DNA of 64,000 nucleotides, taken from the NCBI RefSeq assembly GCF_010727475.1, contig NZ_AP022567.1:1426001-1490000 (forward strand). The letters are read 5' to 3'. Position numbers and translations under genes: made by a program. Below the pieces are notes generated by a model, which saw only the letters and a program-made list of their open reading frames with translations, searched no databases and was not told where the DNA came from. This document shows positions 53,164 to 61,728 of the stretch, one piece after another (position 1 is the stretch's first letter; the number at the start of each line of letters is the position of its first letter). The DNA comes from Mycolicibacterium mageritense (GTDB taxonomy: Bacteria; Actinomycetota; Actinomycetes; Mycobacteriales; Mycobacteriaceae).

Positions 53164-54183
53164 GTGCCCGAACGCCGCGTACGCCCGACGATCCACGACG
53201 TCGCCCGCCGCGCCGGGGTTTCCGCGACCACCGTGTCACACACGTTCAGCGGCAAAGGCGTCGTCGCCGCCGCCACCCGCGAGCACGTGCGCGAGGTCGC
53301 CAGAGAGCTGGGCTACCGGCCCGACGCGGTCGCGCGCGGGCTGCGCAACAGCAGGCTGGGGGTGCTGGCGCTGGTGCTGCGCCCGCTGGAGACCCTCGAC
53401 TCGTTCCTGCCCGAAGGCGTGGACTACTTCCTGAGGTTCGCCGGGCAGGCCGCACTCGCCGCGATGCAGCTCGGATACGGGCTCATGCTCGTATCGGACC
53501 CGACGCAGGAAAGCTCACCGTCGGCCGCGCTGGCATGCGACGGCTTCCTGATCACCGAGCCCGTTCAGGGCGACCCACTGGTGCGGATGCTGATCGACGA
53601 GCGCATCCCGTTCCTGACCGTCGGGCGGGATCCGGCGAATGCCGATTACGACACCTGGATCGACACCGGCACGACGCAGATGACATACGAGGTGCTGCGC
53701 CACCTGACCGAGGCAGGCGCGTCGCGCGTCGCACTGGTCACCGGAACCGACCGCAACTCATGGAACATCGACGCCGAGAATGCGTACCGCGCGTGGGCTG
53801 CCGACCGTGGGCAGGAGCCGCTCGTCGTACATCAACCGGAGACCGCGGGCGAATCCGGAGGAAGCGCGGCAGCCCACGAATTATTGCGTGCCGCAAGCCC
53901 TCCCGATGCCGTGTACTGCCTCACCGGCAGGCACGCGGCCGGGCTGCTGCGCGCCGTGACCGAACGCGGCTACACCGTCCCCGGAGACATCAGGATCGTC
54001 GCGGGATCGGATTCCGAGCACAGCCGATCGACCACTCCCCCGATCACGTCGGTCGACCTCGGGCCGGAACTACTCGCCCGCGTCGCGGTCACCATGCTCG
54101 TCAATCGCCTTGAGTCGCTTGACCGTCCGATCCCGCCGGGCGATCTTCACGGCCGCCTCATCGTCCGGGGTTCGACCGCTTAG
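53164..54183 (+). CDS. LacI-family transcriptional repressor
   Basis: 339 residues. N-terminal HTH and hinge: PTIHDVARRAGVSATTVSHTFSGKGVV and YRPDAVARGLRNSRLG. The periplasmic-binding-protein-like sensor fills the rest (VDYFLRFAGQAALAAMQLGYG; IRIVAGSDSEHS). Divergent from the NCS1/C45/amidohydrolase operon across two matching operators, so it should repress that operon until an imported compound binds. Confidence 0.93.
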   Translation: MPERRVRPTIHDVARRAGVSATTVSHTFSGKGVVAAATREHVREVARELGYRPDAVARGLRNSRLGVLALVLRPLETLDSFLPEGVDYFLRFAGQAALAAMQLGYGLMLVSDPTQESSPSAALACDGFLITEPVQGDPLVRMLIDERIPFLTVGRDPANADYDTWIDTGTTQMTYEVLRHLTEAGASRVALVTGTDRNSWNIDAENAYRAWAADRGQEPLVVHQPETAGESGGSAAAHELLRAASPPDAVYCLTGRHAAGLLRAVTERGYTVPGDIRIVAGSDSEHSRSTTPPITSVDLGPELLARVAVTMLVNRLESLDRPIPPGDLHGRLIVRGSTA

Positions 54184-54257
54184 ACGTGCACCCCGAACTC
54201 GACGAATACGCTGTTATCCGGCTGTGCGGACGACATTTTCGTCGAACTCGCGCTGGT

Positions 54258-56087
54258 CTACGGATACGGCTGATACGGGTACTGGGGCTGCTGCGGGTAT
54301 TGCGGATACTGCGGCTGCGGCGGCCCGGTGTTCGGCACCTGGATCGGGATCGGCACGGGCACGAACGGCACGGTCACGTACGACGTGGTCATCGGGTTCG
54401 TCGTGGTGGTGGTCGTCGTGGGTGTCGTCGTGGTCGTGGTGGGCGTCGTCGTTGTCGTCGTAGTCGTCGTGGTGGTGGTGGTGGTCGTTGTCGTCGTGGT
54501 GGGCGGCGTGGTGGTCGTCGTCACGACATGCGTGGTCGTCACCGGCGGTGGCGGTGGGGGCGGCGGCGCTTCCTGGGTCACGGTGACCGGCGGAGGCGGC
54601 GCCTCGGTGACCGTCACGGGTGGTGGCGGTGGCGGCTCCATCGGACTGGGCGCGGGCTCTTCGATGAGCGGCTTCGGTTCCGCGGTACGCACTTCCGAGG
54701 TCGGTGCGGTGCCGGTCGAGCTGGTCAACGCGTAGGCCACGCCGCCGATGGCCACCAAAACCAATGCCGCGGCGACGCCGAACACCGCGAGCGGCAGCCG
54801 CTGCCACGCCGACCGCGGCGTCTCGATCGGCCCTGTCGGTGGCACGTACTGCACTGCGGGGCGGGCTGATGTTTCGCTGCCGTACGACTCCAGCGCGTCG
54901 GGACCGGTGTAGGGCACGACGTCGTCGTCGGTGTCGTCCTGCGACCAGGCCAGCGCCCGGAAGGTGGACGAACCTTCTGCGCCAGAGGGTGTTTCAGGAA
55001 CCGCCGCGGCTCCGAGAGTCGGCGCGGTCGCCACGCCCAACGTGGGTGCCACGCCGGTCTGCGCGTCGGAATCGGCTGCGAACGCGGCCGACAACGCGGC
55101 CCCGATCGCCGCATCCAGTGCGGGCTGCGGCGTGGTCACGACCGCCGCGCGCGATTGTTCCGACAAGCGTTGCGTGATCAACGGGATGCTCGCGCCGCCG
55201 CCGATAGTCACCACGGCCGCCACCGATGACCAGCTGATCCTGTTGCGGTCCAACGCATTTTCGAGCGCGTCCAGTGCACCGCCGAGCGGTTGCTGCATGA
55301 GCGCTTCGAGTTCGGTGCGGGTGACGCGCACCGTGGCGGAGTATCCGGGCAGCTCGACCGGCAGGTCGGTCGCGGTCACGGCCGACAGCCGCTCCTTGGC
55401 CTGCCGGCATTCCTCCCGCAGCAGCGCCAGTGATCCGACGGCGGCGGTACCCGAAGGGTCGATTCCGCCGGCCTGCGCGGCACCGTCGAGCACGTGCGTC
55501 AGCAGGGCCTGGTCGATCTGGTCGCCCGAGAAGTCGGGGAAGCGGGTTGTCTCGTCAATCGGTTCGAACGAGGCCGCGGCGTCGGTGAGGGTGATGCTCG
55601 TGCCGCCGCCACCGAAATCGAGCAGTGCCACCACACCGGTGGCCGGCAAACCCGGGTTGGCCCGCAACGCGGTCAACGACGCGACCGCGTCCGACACCAG
55701 CCGGGCAGGCATGCCGTCGCGGGACAGGTTCGGATTGGTGCGCAGCGCGTTGCGCAACGCCCGCAAGGTCGGTGCGCCCCAATGTGCGGGCACCGCGATG
55801 GTCAGCTGGGGAGATGGTCCTCCCGCGAGGTCCACCATCGCGTCGAGCGCCTCGACGAGCAGGGTGTCCGCGGGATAGGCGGATCCGTCCGGTGCGACCA
55901 GGGGTACCGGATCCCCGACGCGTTCGACAAACCCGCCCAGCGTGACGCCGGGCGAATCGGGCACGCCGACTTGCGGCGTCCGGTCGGTCGACAAGGTCAA
56001 CACCGAGCGCCGACTCACAGGTTGATTGCCGACGCGCGCCGCAACCAAGTTGGTGGTCCCGATCGACAACCCCAACGGGTCGCTCAT
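54258..56087 (-). CDS. Membrane-anchored Hsp70-like protein with Thr/Pro-rich tail (Rv0312-like)
   Basis: 609 residues. Residues 1-335 are an Hsp70-like nucleotide-binding domain: phosphate 1 GLSIGTTNLVAAR (the usual Asp is Ser), phosphate 2 VVALLDFGGGGTSITL, adenosine motif VVTIGGGASIPLITQRL and ALDAAIGAALSAAF. No Hsp70 substrate domain follows. One transmembrane helix (432-454) leads to an external Pro-rich region, a run of about 40 nearly pure Thr residues broken by Pro, and a Pro/Gln/Tyr-rich end. Rv0312 of M. tuberculosis has the same layout. The GTC/GTG-repeat DNA behind the Thr tract (54400-54510) may be length-variable. Confidence 0.85.
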   Translation of the reverse strand: MSDPLGLSIGTTNLVAARVGNQPVSRRSVLTLSTDRTPQVGVPDSPGVTLGGFVERVGDPVPLVAPDGSAYPADTLLVEALDAMVDLAGGPSPQLTIAVPAHWGAPTLRALRNALRTNPNLSRDGMPARLVSDAVASLTALRANPGLPATGVVALLDFGGGGTSITLTDAAASFEPIDETTRFPDFSGDQIDQALLTHVLDGAAQAGGIDPSGTAAVGSLALLREECRQAKERLSAVTATDLPVELPGYSATVRVTRTELEALMQQPLGGALDALENALDRNRISWSSVAAVVTIGGGASIPLITQRLSEQSRAAVVTTPQPALDAAIGAALSAAFAADSDAQTGVAPTLGVATAPTLGAAAVPETPSGAEGSSTFRALAWSQDDTDDDVVPYTGPDALESYGSETSARPAVQYVPPTGPIETPRSAWQRLPLAVFGVAAALVLVAIGGVAYALTSSTGTAPTSEVRTAEPKPLIEEPAPSPMEPPPPPPVTVTEAPPPPVTVTQEAPPPPPPPPVTTTHVVTTTTTPPTTTTTTTTTTTTTTTTTTTPTTTTTTPTTTTTTTNPMTTSYVTVPFVPVPIPIQVPNTGPPQPQYPQYPQQPQYPYQPYP

Positions 56088-56284
56088 AACGCTGCCAAGG
56101 ATAGCGGTTGTCGGCACCGGCACCCGTCAGACACTCCGCGACCTGGCGAAGGTTGTTCGGCCACCGTGCTTTTGGCGCCGCAACCACTTTGCCACGGATA
56201 CGTAAATTTGCAGGCCAGCCCCATTCCGCACGGCAGCAATCTTTGCGGGCGTTTGATTCGTCCGCACGCGGGTACAGATCACCC

Positions 56285-57784
56285 ATGACGTCTCTATGGC
56301 TCGCCGACCGCGTCGAGAGGCCACTCACCCACGACCCGCTCGAGAGCGACACGGCCGACGTGGTCGTGGTCGGCGCAGGTATCACCGGACTGATCACGGC
56401 GGTGCTGCTGGCGCGGGCCGGCAAGCGCGTGGTGGTCATCGAGGCCTACACCGCGGGCGCAGGCGCCACCGGCAACACCACCGCCAAGATCAGCCTGTTA
56501 CAGGGCACCAAACTGTCGAGAATCCTCGGTAAGCACGGGCCCGAGATCGCCAAACAATACGTGCAGGGCAATCTCGAAGGCCAGCAATGGCTGATCGGGC
56601 ACTGCGAGGCCAATGGCATACCGGTGCAACACGAAGATGCCTTCACCTACGCCCAATCCGAAGAGGGCGTGCCGAGCGCGCGGGACGAGTTGGAGGCGTG
56701 TCAGACCGCCGGGCTCGACGCCGAGTGGGTCACCGAGGCCGACGTGCCGTTTCCGTTCCACGGCGGCGCTCGGTTGCCGAACCAGGCCCAGTTCGACCCG
56801 ATGCCGTTGCTCGACAACCTGATCGACGAGCTGCACGCGCGTGATGGCCGGCTGCTTGAAGGCATCCGCGTCCATCAGGTCGCCGACGACGGCGACGCGT
56901 TGAAGCTGCATGTACGTACCGACGGCGCATCGGAATTCGACATTCGCGCACATCGATGTGTGCTGGCCACCGGGATTCCCATTCTCGATCGCGGCGGCTT
57001 CTTCGCCCGGCTCACGCCACATCGCTCGTACTGCATGGCTTTCCGCGTGCCGGGGAACATGACGCGCGGGATATACATCTCGGCAGATTCACCGACACGC
57101 TCGGTCAGATACGCGCCGACGGTCAACGGTGACCGCCTCATCGTCGGCGGTGCAGGACACCTGGTGGGGCGCGGCAGCAACGCGTCGATGTCGGTGCAGG
57201 AGCTGGCGTCGTGGGCGAAGGTGCACTGGCCCGGGGCGATACAGACGCATTACTGGTCGGCGCAGGACTATGCGCCGGTCGACGAGCTGCCGTATGTCGG
57301 CCCGATCCTGCCCGGCCACGACAAGATCTACGTGGCAACAGGTTTCGACAAATGGGGCATGACCAACGGGGCGGCCGCGGCCCTGGCGCTGTCCAGCACG
57401 ATGCTGGGCGGCCGGATGGATTGGGCCGCGGCGTTCGCCAGTTGGAGTCCGCACGAGCTGTCCGGAATTCCCGCAGCCATGCGGGTCAACCTGGAGGTGG
57501 CGCTGAACCTGGCCAAGGGCTGGATCGCACCGGTCGCGCGCATGGGCAACCGCAGTCCGGACGACGGCGGTGTGGTCAGCGGGCCTCCGTGGCACATGGA
57601 GGCGTGCAGCGTGATCGACGGCGTCGAGCACCGAGTGTCCCCGGTCTGTCCGCATCTGGGCGGGATCGTCAACTGGAACGACTCCGACGAAACCTGGGAG
57701 TGCCCGCTGCACGGCTCGCGGTTCGCGCCGGACGGCACGCTGCTGGAGGGCCCGGCCACCCGTAACCTCACCGCCGCGGACTAG
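56285..57784 (+). CDS. FAD-dependent oxidoreductase with C-terminal Rieske domain
   Basis: 499 residues from the ATG at 56285. N-terminal DAO-type FAD site DVVVVGAGITGLITAVLLARAGKRVVVIEA, then TGNTTAKISLLQGTK. The C-terminal about 90 residues hold a Rieske [2Fe-2S] site: CPHLGGIV and CPLHGSRF. This fusion is widespread in actinobacteria and cyanobacteria; the substrate is unknown. The open frame extends further upstream without homology. Confidence 0.9.
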   Translation: MTSLWLADRVERPLTHDPLESDTADVVVVGAGITGLITAVLLARAGKRVVVIEAYTAGAGATGNTTAKISLLQGTKLSRILGKHGPEIAKQYVQGNLEGQQWLIGHCEANGIPVQHEDAFTYAQSEEGVPSARDELEACQTAGLDAEWVTEADVPFPFHGGARLPNQAQFDPMPLLDNLIDELHARDGRLLEGIRVHQVADDGDALKLHVRTDGASEFDIRAHRCVLATGIPILDRGGFFARLTPHRSYCMAFRVPGNMTRGIYISADSPTRSVRYAPTVNGDRLIVGGAGHLVGRGSNASMSVQELASWAKVHWPGAIQTHYWSAQDYAPVDELPYVGPILPGHDKIYVATGFDKWGMTNGAAAALALSSTMLGGRMDWAAAFASWSPHELSGIPAAMRVNLEVALNLAKGWIAPVARMGNRSPDDGGVVSGPPWHMEACSVIDGVEHRVSPVCPHLGGIVNWNDSDETWECPLHGSRFAPDGTLLEGPATRNLTAAD

Positions 57785-57837
57785 CCAGATGGCCGGTCTG
57801 CACCCGGAGCCCACCGGGTCTGTGCTGCAATGTCGGC

Positions 57838-58296
57838 ATGGGTGACATCGACGAGATCAAGCGAGTCAAGTATCGGTACCTGCGGGCGCTGGACACCAAG
57901 CACTGGGACGAGTTCGCCGAAACCCTCACCGAGGATGTCAACGGCGATTACGGGCAGTCGCTCGGCGAGGCACTGCATTTCAGCGACCGCGACGCACTCG
58001 TGGAGTTCATGAAGCGCTCGCTGGGGCCGGAGATCATCACCGAACATCGCGTCGACCATCCCGAGATCGAGGTGGCCGGTGACGAGGCCACCGGCACCTG
58101 GTACCTGCAGGACCGGGTCATCGCGCCCGACTTCAACTTCATGTTGATCGGCGCGGCGTTCTACCACGACCGCTACCGGCGCACGGCCGACGGATGGAAG
58201 ATCTGCGCGACGGGCTACGACCGCACCTACGATGCCACCATGACGCTCGAAGGGCTCAACTTCAAGCTGAAACCCGGTGCCGCGCTGAATATCTGA
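57838..58296 (+). CDS. SnoaL-like NTF2-fold protein (Rv0310c-like)
   Basis: 152 residues. MGDIDEIKRVKYRYLRALDTKHWDEFAETLTEDV is the standard SnoaL_4 opening; TEHRVDHPEIEV and FYHDRYRRTADGWKICATGYDR follow, resembling bile-acid dehydratase-like members. Possibly a dehydratase or isomerase of steroid-like compounds, by family only. Two bases separate its stop from the converging L,D-transpeptidase stop. Confidence 0.82.
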   Translation: MGDIDEIKRVKYRYLRALDTKHWDEFAETLTEDVNGDYGQSLGEALHFSDRDALVEFMKRSLGPEIITEHRVDHPEIEVAGDEATGTWYLQDRVIAPDFNFMLIGAAFYHDRYRRTADGWKICATGYDRTYDATMTLEGLNFKLKPGAALNI

Positions 58297-58298
58297 CG

Positions 58299-58952
58299 TT
58301 ATTTGGCGACCGCGATCAGTGCGCCAGGCCGGAGCCACTGCATGATCTTCACGAGCGTCGCGTCGTCGATCGACACACAGCCCGCAGTGGGGCCGCCGTC
58401 GGTGGTGTGCACGAAGAACGCGCCGCCGTTGCCAGGCACCCTGGCCTTGTTGACCCCCATCACCACGGCGTGCTTGTACTGCGGGATTTGCAGGTTCTCG
58501 GTGCCGCTGCTCGGGTCGGTGTTGAAGGGGCACTGGGCTTTCTTGCACACCTGCATGGTGTTGTACGTCGGGCTCTTCATGTCGCCGTCCCACCAGTGGT
58601 CCGGGCCCACCTGAACGTATTGCAGTCCGCTGCCCGGATTCGGCGCGGTGCCGAACGCGAAGTCGAGCGTGAAGATCCCCATCGGGGTGAGCATTTGGCC
58701 GTCGTGGGTCTCGGGCGCCATGCCGTTGGCGCCGATGTGCGCGGGGATACCGACGCCGACGGGTTGCCAGCCGGCAGGACCGCGCTGCCACACGTCCATC
58801 TTGGCGTTGGATCCACCCGTGCCGACGACGGAGATGACCTGGGTCGCGTTACCGACCGACCGGGCGAACCACGGCGGATCGACCGCGTGCGCAGCGGGAG
58901 CCGACGCCAGCGCCAGGACCGCAGCACACAGCACAATCAGCAGTCGACGCAC
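58299..58952 (-). CDS. L,D-transpeptidase (YkuD-like) family exported protein (Rv0309-like)
   Basis: 217 residues. Signal peptide LLIVLCAAVLALASAPAAHA. The catalytic region AFFVHTTDGGPTAGCVSIDD keeps His and Cys in the order of YkuD L,D-transpeptidases, though the usual SHGC is TAGC, as in a divergent branch. It would crosslink or modify peptidoglycan outside the membrane. GTG start. Confidence 0.85.
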   Translation of the reverse strand: MRRLLIVLCAAVLALASAPAAHAVDPPWFARSVGNATQVISVVGTGGSNAKMDVWQRGPAGWQPVGVGIPAHIGANGMAPETHDGQMLTPMGIFTLDFAFGTAPNPGSGLQYVQVGPDHWWDGDMKSPTYNTMQVCKKAQCPFNTDPSSGTENLQIPQYKHAVVMGVNKARVPGNGGAFFVHTTDGGPTAGCVSIDDATLVKIMQWLRPGALIAVAK

Positions 58953-59038
58953 CCGTCCATCGTCGACGGGCAGGCTATCGCTGACGTAAAGGTTCAGACA
59001 CGATCAGGTCGCGGCTCACGCCGTCGAACGCGCGCCGC

Positions 59039-59044
59039 TACGTT
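59039..59044 (+). promoter_or_regulatory. -10 element of a predicted leaderless promoter (PAP2/DAGK gene)
   Basis: TACGTT, six bases, ATG at 59051; no ribosome site. Confidence 0.5.
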
Positions 59045-59050
59045 CGAAGC

Positions 59051-60526
59051 ATGAACCTTCGACGGATCGGCCGGGGCCTGGGCACATTGGACCGCGAGGT
59101 TTTCGAGGCGGTCGCGGAGTCTCCCAGCCCCCTGCTGGACACCGTGATGCCCAAGCTGACGTCAGCCGCGGACCACTCGAAACTGTGGCTCACGCTCGGC
59201 GCGGTCCTCGGTGTGTTGGGCGGCCCCGCCGTGCGTCGCGGCAGCGCCCGTGGCGTGGTGAGCCTGGCGGTCACGAGCCTGCTGACCAATCAGGTGGCCA
59301 AGCGGGTGTGGCGGCGGCCCCGCCCGGATCACCGCCTGGTGCCGCAGGTCCGCCGCTCGCGCCGCATGCCGACCTCGCACTCCCTGCCCTCGGGGCATTC
59401 CGCGAGCGCGGCCGCGTTCGCGGTCGGCGTCGGGCTCGAAAGCCCGCCCGTCGGGCTCGGTCTCGCGCTGCTGGCCGGCCTGGTCGGGCTGTCCCGGGTC
59501 GCGACGGGTGCGCACTACCCCGGCGACGTGTTCGCCGGATTCGGTATCGGCGCGGGAATCGCCATCCTCGGCGGCCGGGTGATCCCACCGATCCCCACCG
59601 CGAGCCTGCCGAGCGCCGCACCCCTGCGGTTCCACACGCCGGCGCGTCCCGACGGCGCGGGCGTCGTCCTCGTCATCAACCCGGCGTCGGGCGGCGGCAC
59701 GGGCGCGAGAGTGGTCGACGAGGTGCGCGACGCGCTGCCACGCGCCGAGATCATCGAGGTGAACGAAGGCGACGACGTCGCCGAGGTGCTTCGCGCCGCG
59801 GCCGCCCGTTGCGAGGTGCTCGCAGTCGGCGGCGGCGACGGCACGGTGGCGTGTGCGGCCGGTATCGCCGTCCAGGCCGATGTCCCGCTCGCGGTGTTTC
59901 CCGGCGGCACCTTCAACCACTTCGCCAAGGACATCGGCTGCGACAGTGTGGCCCGGACCGTCAACGCGATCCGCGAGGGCAGCGCGGCGTATGTCGACCT
60001 GGTGAGCCTCAACGAGGACGACGGACAGAACACCATGGTGATCAACACCGCCAGCATCGGCGCGTATCCGAGGTACGTGCGGGTGCGGGAGAAGCTCGAG
60101 CACCGGCTCGGCAAGAAACTGGCGGGCGCGTACGCGCTCTATCACGTGCTGCGCCGCGACGAGCCGGTGCGCATCACCTACGACGACAAGACGCTGCAGA
60201 CTTCGCTGTTCTTCCTCGGCAACTCGACCTACTTCCCGTCGGGCTTCGCGCCGTCGCACCGCCCGCGCCTCGATGACGGTTTGATCGACGTGCGGATCCT
60301 GGAGACCGGCAGGCGGCTGAGCCGGCTGCGGATCGCGACCGCCATCGCACTGGGCCGGCTCGAACGCAGCCCGCTCTACCACGAGCTGCAGGTGCCGAAG
60401 TTCCGGTTCACCACCGTCGACGGGCCGACGGTGCTCGCGCACGACGGCGAGGTCGGCGAGTCCTGCAGCGAGGCGAGCTTCAGCGCGCGCTATCGAGCGC
60501 TGCCGGTGTTTCGTCCGCTGCCCTGA
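59051..60526 (+). CDS. Bifunctional PAP2 phosphatase / diacylglycerol-kinase-like protein
   Basis: 491 residues. N-terminal PAP2 (about 60-175): KRVWRRPRPDH, LPSGHSASAAAF and SRVATGAHYPGDV give the complete phosphatase triad. C-terminal lipid kinase-like domain (about 200-490): VLVINPASGGGTGARVV, AVGGGDGTVACAAG and PGGTFNHFAKDIG. It could remove a phosphate from one lipid and phosphorylate another. Its last 47 bp overlap the 3' end of the opposing PAP2 gene. Confidence 0.9.
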   Translation: MNLRRIGRGLGTLDREVFEAVAESPSPLLDTVMPKLTSAADHSKLWLTLGAVLGVLGGPAVRRGSARGVVSLAVTSLLTNQVAKRVWRRPRPDHRLVPQVRRSRRMPTSHSLPSGHSASAAAFAVGVGLESPPVGLGLALLAGLVGLSRVATGAHYPGDVFAGFGIGAGIAILGGRVIPPIPTASLPSAAPLRFHTPARPDGAGVVLVINPASGGGTGARVVDEVRDALPRAEIIEVNEGDDVAEVLRAAAARCEVLAVGGGDGTVACAAGIAVQADVPLAVFPGGTFNHFAKDIGCDSVARTVNAIREGSAAYVDLVSLNEDDGQNTMVINTASIGAYPRYVRVREKLEHRLGKKLAGAYALYHVLRRDEPVRITYDDKTLQTSLFFLGNSTYFPSGFAPSHRPRLDDGLIDVRILETGRRLSRLRIATAIALGRLERSPLYHELQVPKFRFTTVDGPTVLAHDGEVGESCSEASFSARYRALPVFRPLP

Positions 60527-61145
60527 CCGGATACGGCGGCGCCAGCAGGACGCACAGCACGAAGTACGCGTAGCCGAGGGCCCAGCCCGCCATCACGTCG
60601 GAGGGGTGATGCACGTTGAGCACTACGCGGCCCACACCGATCAACACGATCACCACCGCGCCGAGCACGCACAGCCAGCCGCGCCGCGCGGACAGCACGG
60701 GCCAGGCAAAGCACAGCAGAGCCAGGACGCTGACCATGACGCCGAGCGCATGCCCGGACGGGAACGACGACGACAGCGCATAGACCATGGCCGTGTCGGG
60801 CCGCGGACGGTCGACGAGAGCCTTGACCAGTTCCGTGACGATTCCGCTGAGTTCGACGGTCAGCACGAGGAACAACGCCACGCGGTAACGCCTGCGCACC
60901 AGCGCGGCCACGATGATCGCCAGGCCGACCAGGCGGAAGCCCAACGGCCCCAAGACCGTGCAGAACACGTCCCATGCCGTCACCCACCCGGGCCGCGCGA
61001 CACCGTAGGAGTACGCCGCGGCCAACGCGGTGTCGTCGAGCTCGGTCAACCAGCGCCAGTGCAGTTGGTAACCGAGCCACATCGTCGCAAACACCGCGAG
61101 CGCGAGCACGGCCGTGCCGATGAGCCAACGGTTGCGGATCGCCAT
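60480..61145 (-). CDS. PAP2-family membrane phosphatase (Rv0308-like)
   Basis: 221 residues, about six transmembrane helices. KALVDRPRPDTAM, SSSFPSGHALGVMVS and RVVLNVHHPSDVMAGW form the active site facing outside. It dephosphorylates an isoprenoid or phosphatidyl phosphate. Its C-terminal 47 bp are antisense to the end of the PAP2/DAGK gene. Confidence 0.9.
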   Translation of the reverse strand: MAIRNRWLIGTAVLALAVFATMWLGYQLHWRWLTELDDTALAAAYSYGVARPGWVTAWDVFCTVLGPLGFRLVGLAIIVAALVRRRYRVALFLVLTVELSGIVTELVKALVDRPRPDTAMVYALSSSFPSGHALGVMVSVLALLCFAWPVLSARRGWLCVLGAVVIVLIGVGRVVLNVHHPSDVMAGWALGYAYFVLCVLLAPPYPVRAADETPAALDSAR

Positions 61146-61189
61146 CGGTCCATCTGTACCAGCTCCAACCGGTATCCAAGCTCAAGAGC

Positions 61190-61195
61190 TACCGT
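61190..61195 (+). promoter_or_regulatory. -10 element of a predicted leaderless promoter (Rv0307c-like gene)
   Basis: TACCGT, six bases, ATG at 61202; no ribosome site. Confidence 0.5.
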
Positions 61196-61201
61196 GCAGG
61201 A

Positions 61202-61684
61202 ATGGCAGTCTTATTCCGCAAGCTGCTGCGTATCGGGGCATTGCCGGCCGAGCTGCGTGCCGACGCCGAACGCGAAGGCATCCTCTATCTGGCCGAGTAC
61301 GTCCCGGTCACCCGGCGGTTCACCGGTTCCATACCTGGCAAGCGTTCGTCGGGCAGCGTCGCCAGCTACTCCGGCGCGGTGGTGCTCACCGAGCACCGCG
61401 TGCTCGCCACGATGTCCACGGTGCCCAAACTCGCGGGGCGCAGTATCGACCAGGCATGGACCGAGGGCCAACAGGGCGCCGTGAAGGCCGAGATCACCGG
61501 GTCCGGACTCACGCTGGACGTCGATGTCGCCGACGTCGATCCGCGCTGTCACGGCCACCTGTCCCTGCACTACAAGACGCCGATCGACGCCGAAACGCTG
61601 ATGCGGCTGCCGCGCCGTTCGTTCGCGTTCGACGTGCCGCCGGAGTACGTCTTCCGCGCCGTGGGCGTGCCGTACCACCCGTGA
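61202..61684 (+). CDS. Conserved mycobacterial protein of unknown function (Rv0307c-like)
   Basis: 160 residues, soluble, no signal peptide. LRADAEREGILYLAEYVPVTRRFTG is followed by a beta-rich stretch (SGAVVLTEHRVLATM; LTLDVDVADVDPRCHG) and ends FAFDVPPEYVFRAVGVPYHP. Gene order places it as the Rv0307c relative. No catalytic motif seen. Confidence 0.75.
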   Translation: MAVLFRKLLRIGALPAELRADAEREGILYLAEYVPVTRRFTGSIPGKRSSGSVASYSGAVVLTEHRVLATMSTVPKLAGRSIDQAWTEGQQGAVKAEITGSGLTLDVDVADVDPRCHGHLSLHYKTPIDAETLMRLPRRSFAFDVPPEYVFRAVGVPYHP

Positions 61685-61694
61685 CCACGGGTAT

Positions 61695-61719
61695 TTACTG
61701 GGACATGATGTCCCGGTAA
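61695..61719. promoter_or_regulatory. 25-bp operator-like palindrome at the diiron oxygenase promoter
   Basis: TTACTGGGACA-N3-TGTCCCGGTAA, 11-bp arms with one mismatch. It overlaps the TAAATT -10 element (61717-61722) that sits six bases before the ATG at 61729. The form fits a TetR-family repressor site; the regulator is not in the window. Confidence 0.75.
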
Positions 61720-61722
61720 ATT
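61717..61722 (+). promoter_or_regulatory. -10 element of a predicted leaderless promoter (diiron oxygenase)
   Basis: TAAATT, six bases, ATG at 61729; overlapped by the palindrome at 61695-61719. Confidence 0.55.
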
Positions 61723-61728
61723 GGCGGC

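Noticed and set aside
54328..54735. Poly-Val/Gly protein on the plus strand
   Set aside because: Mirror of the Thr/Pro repeat of the Rv0312-like gene; no start context or homology.
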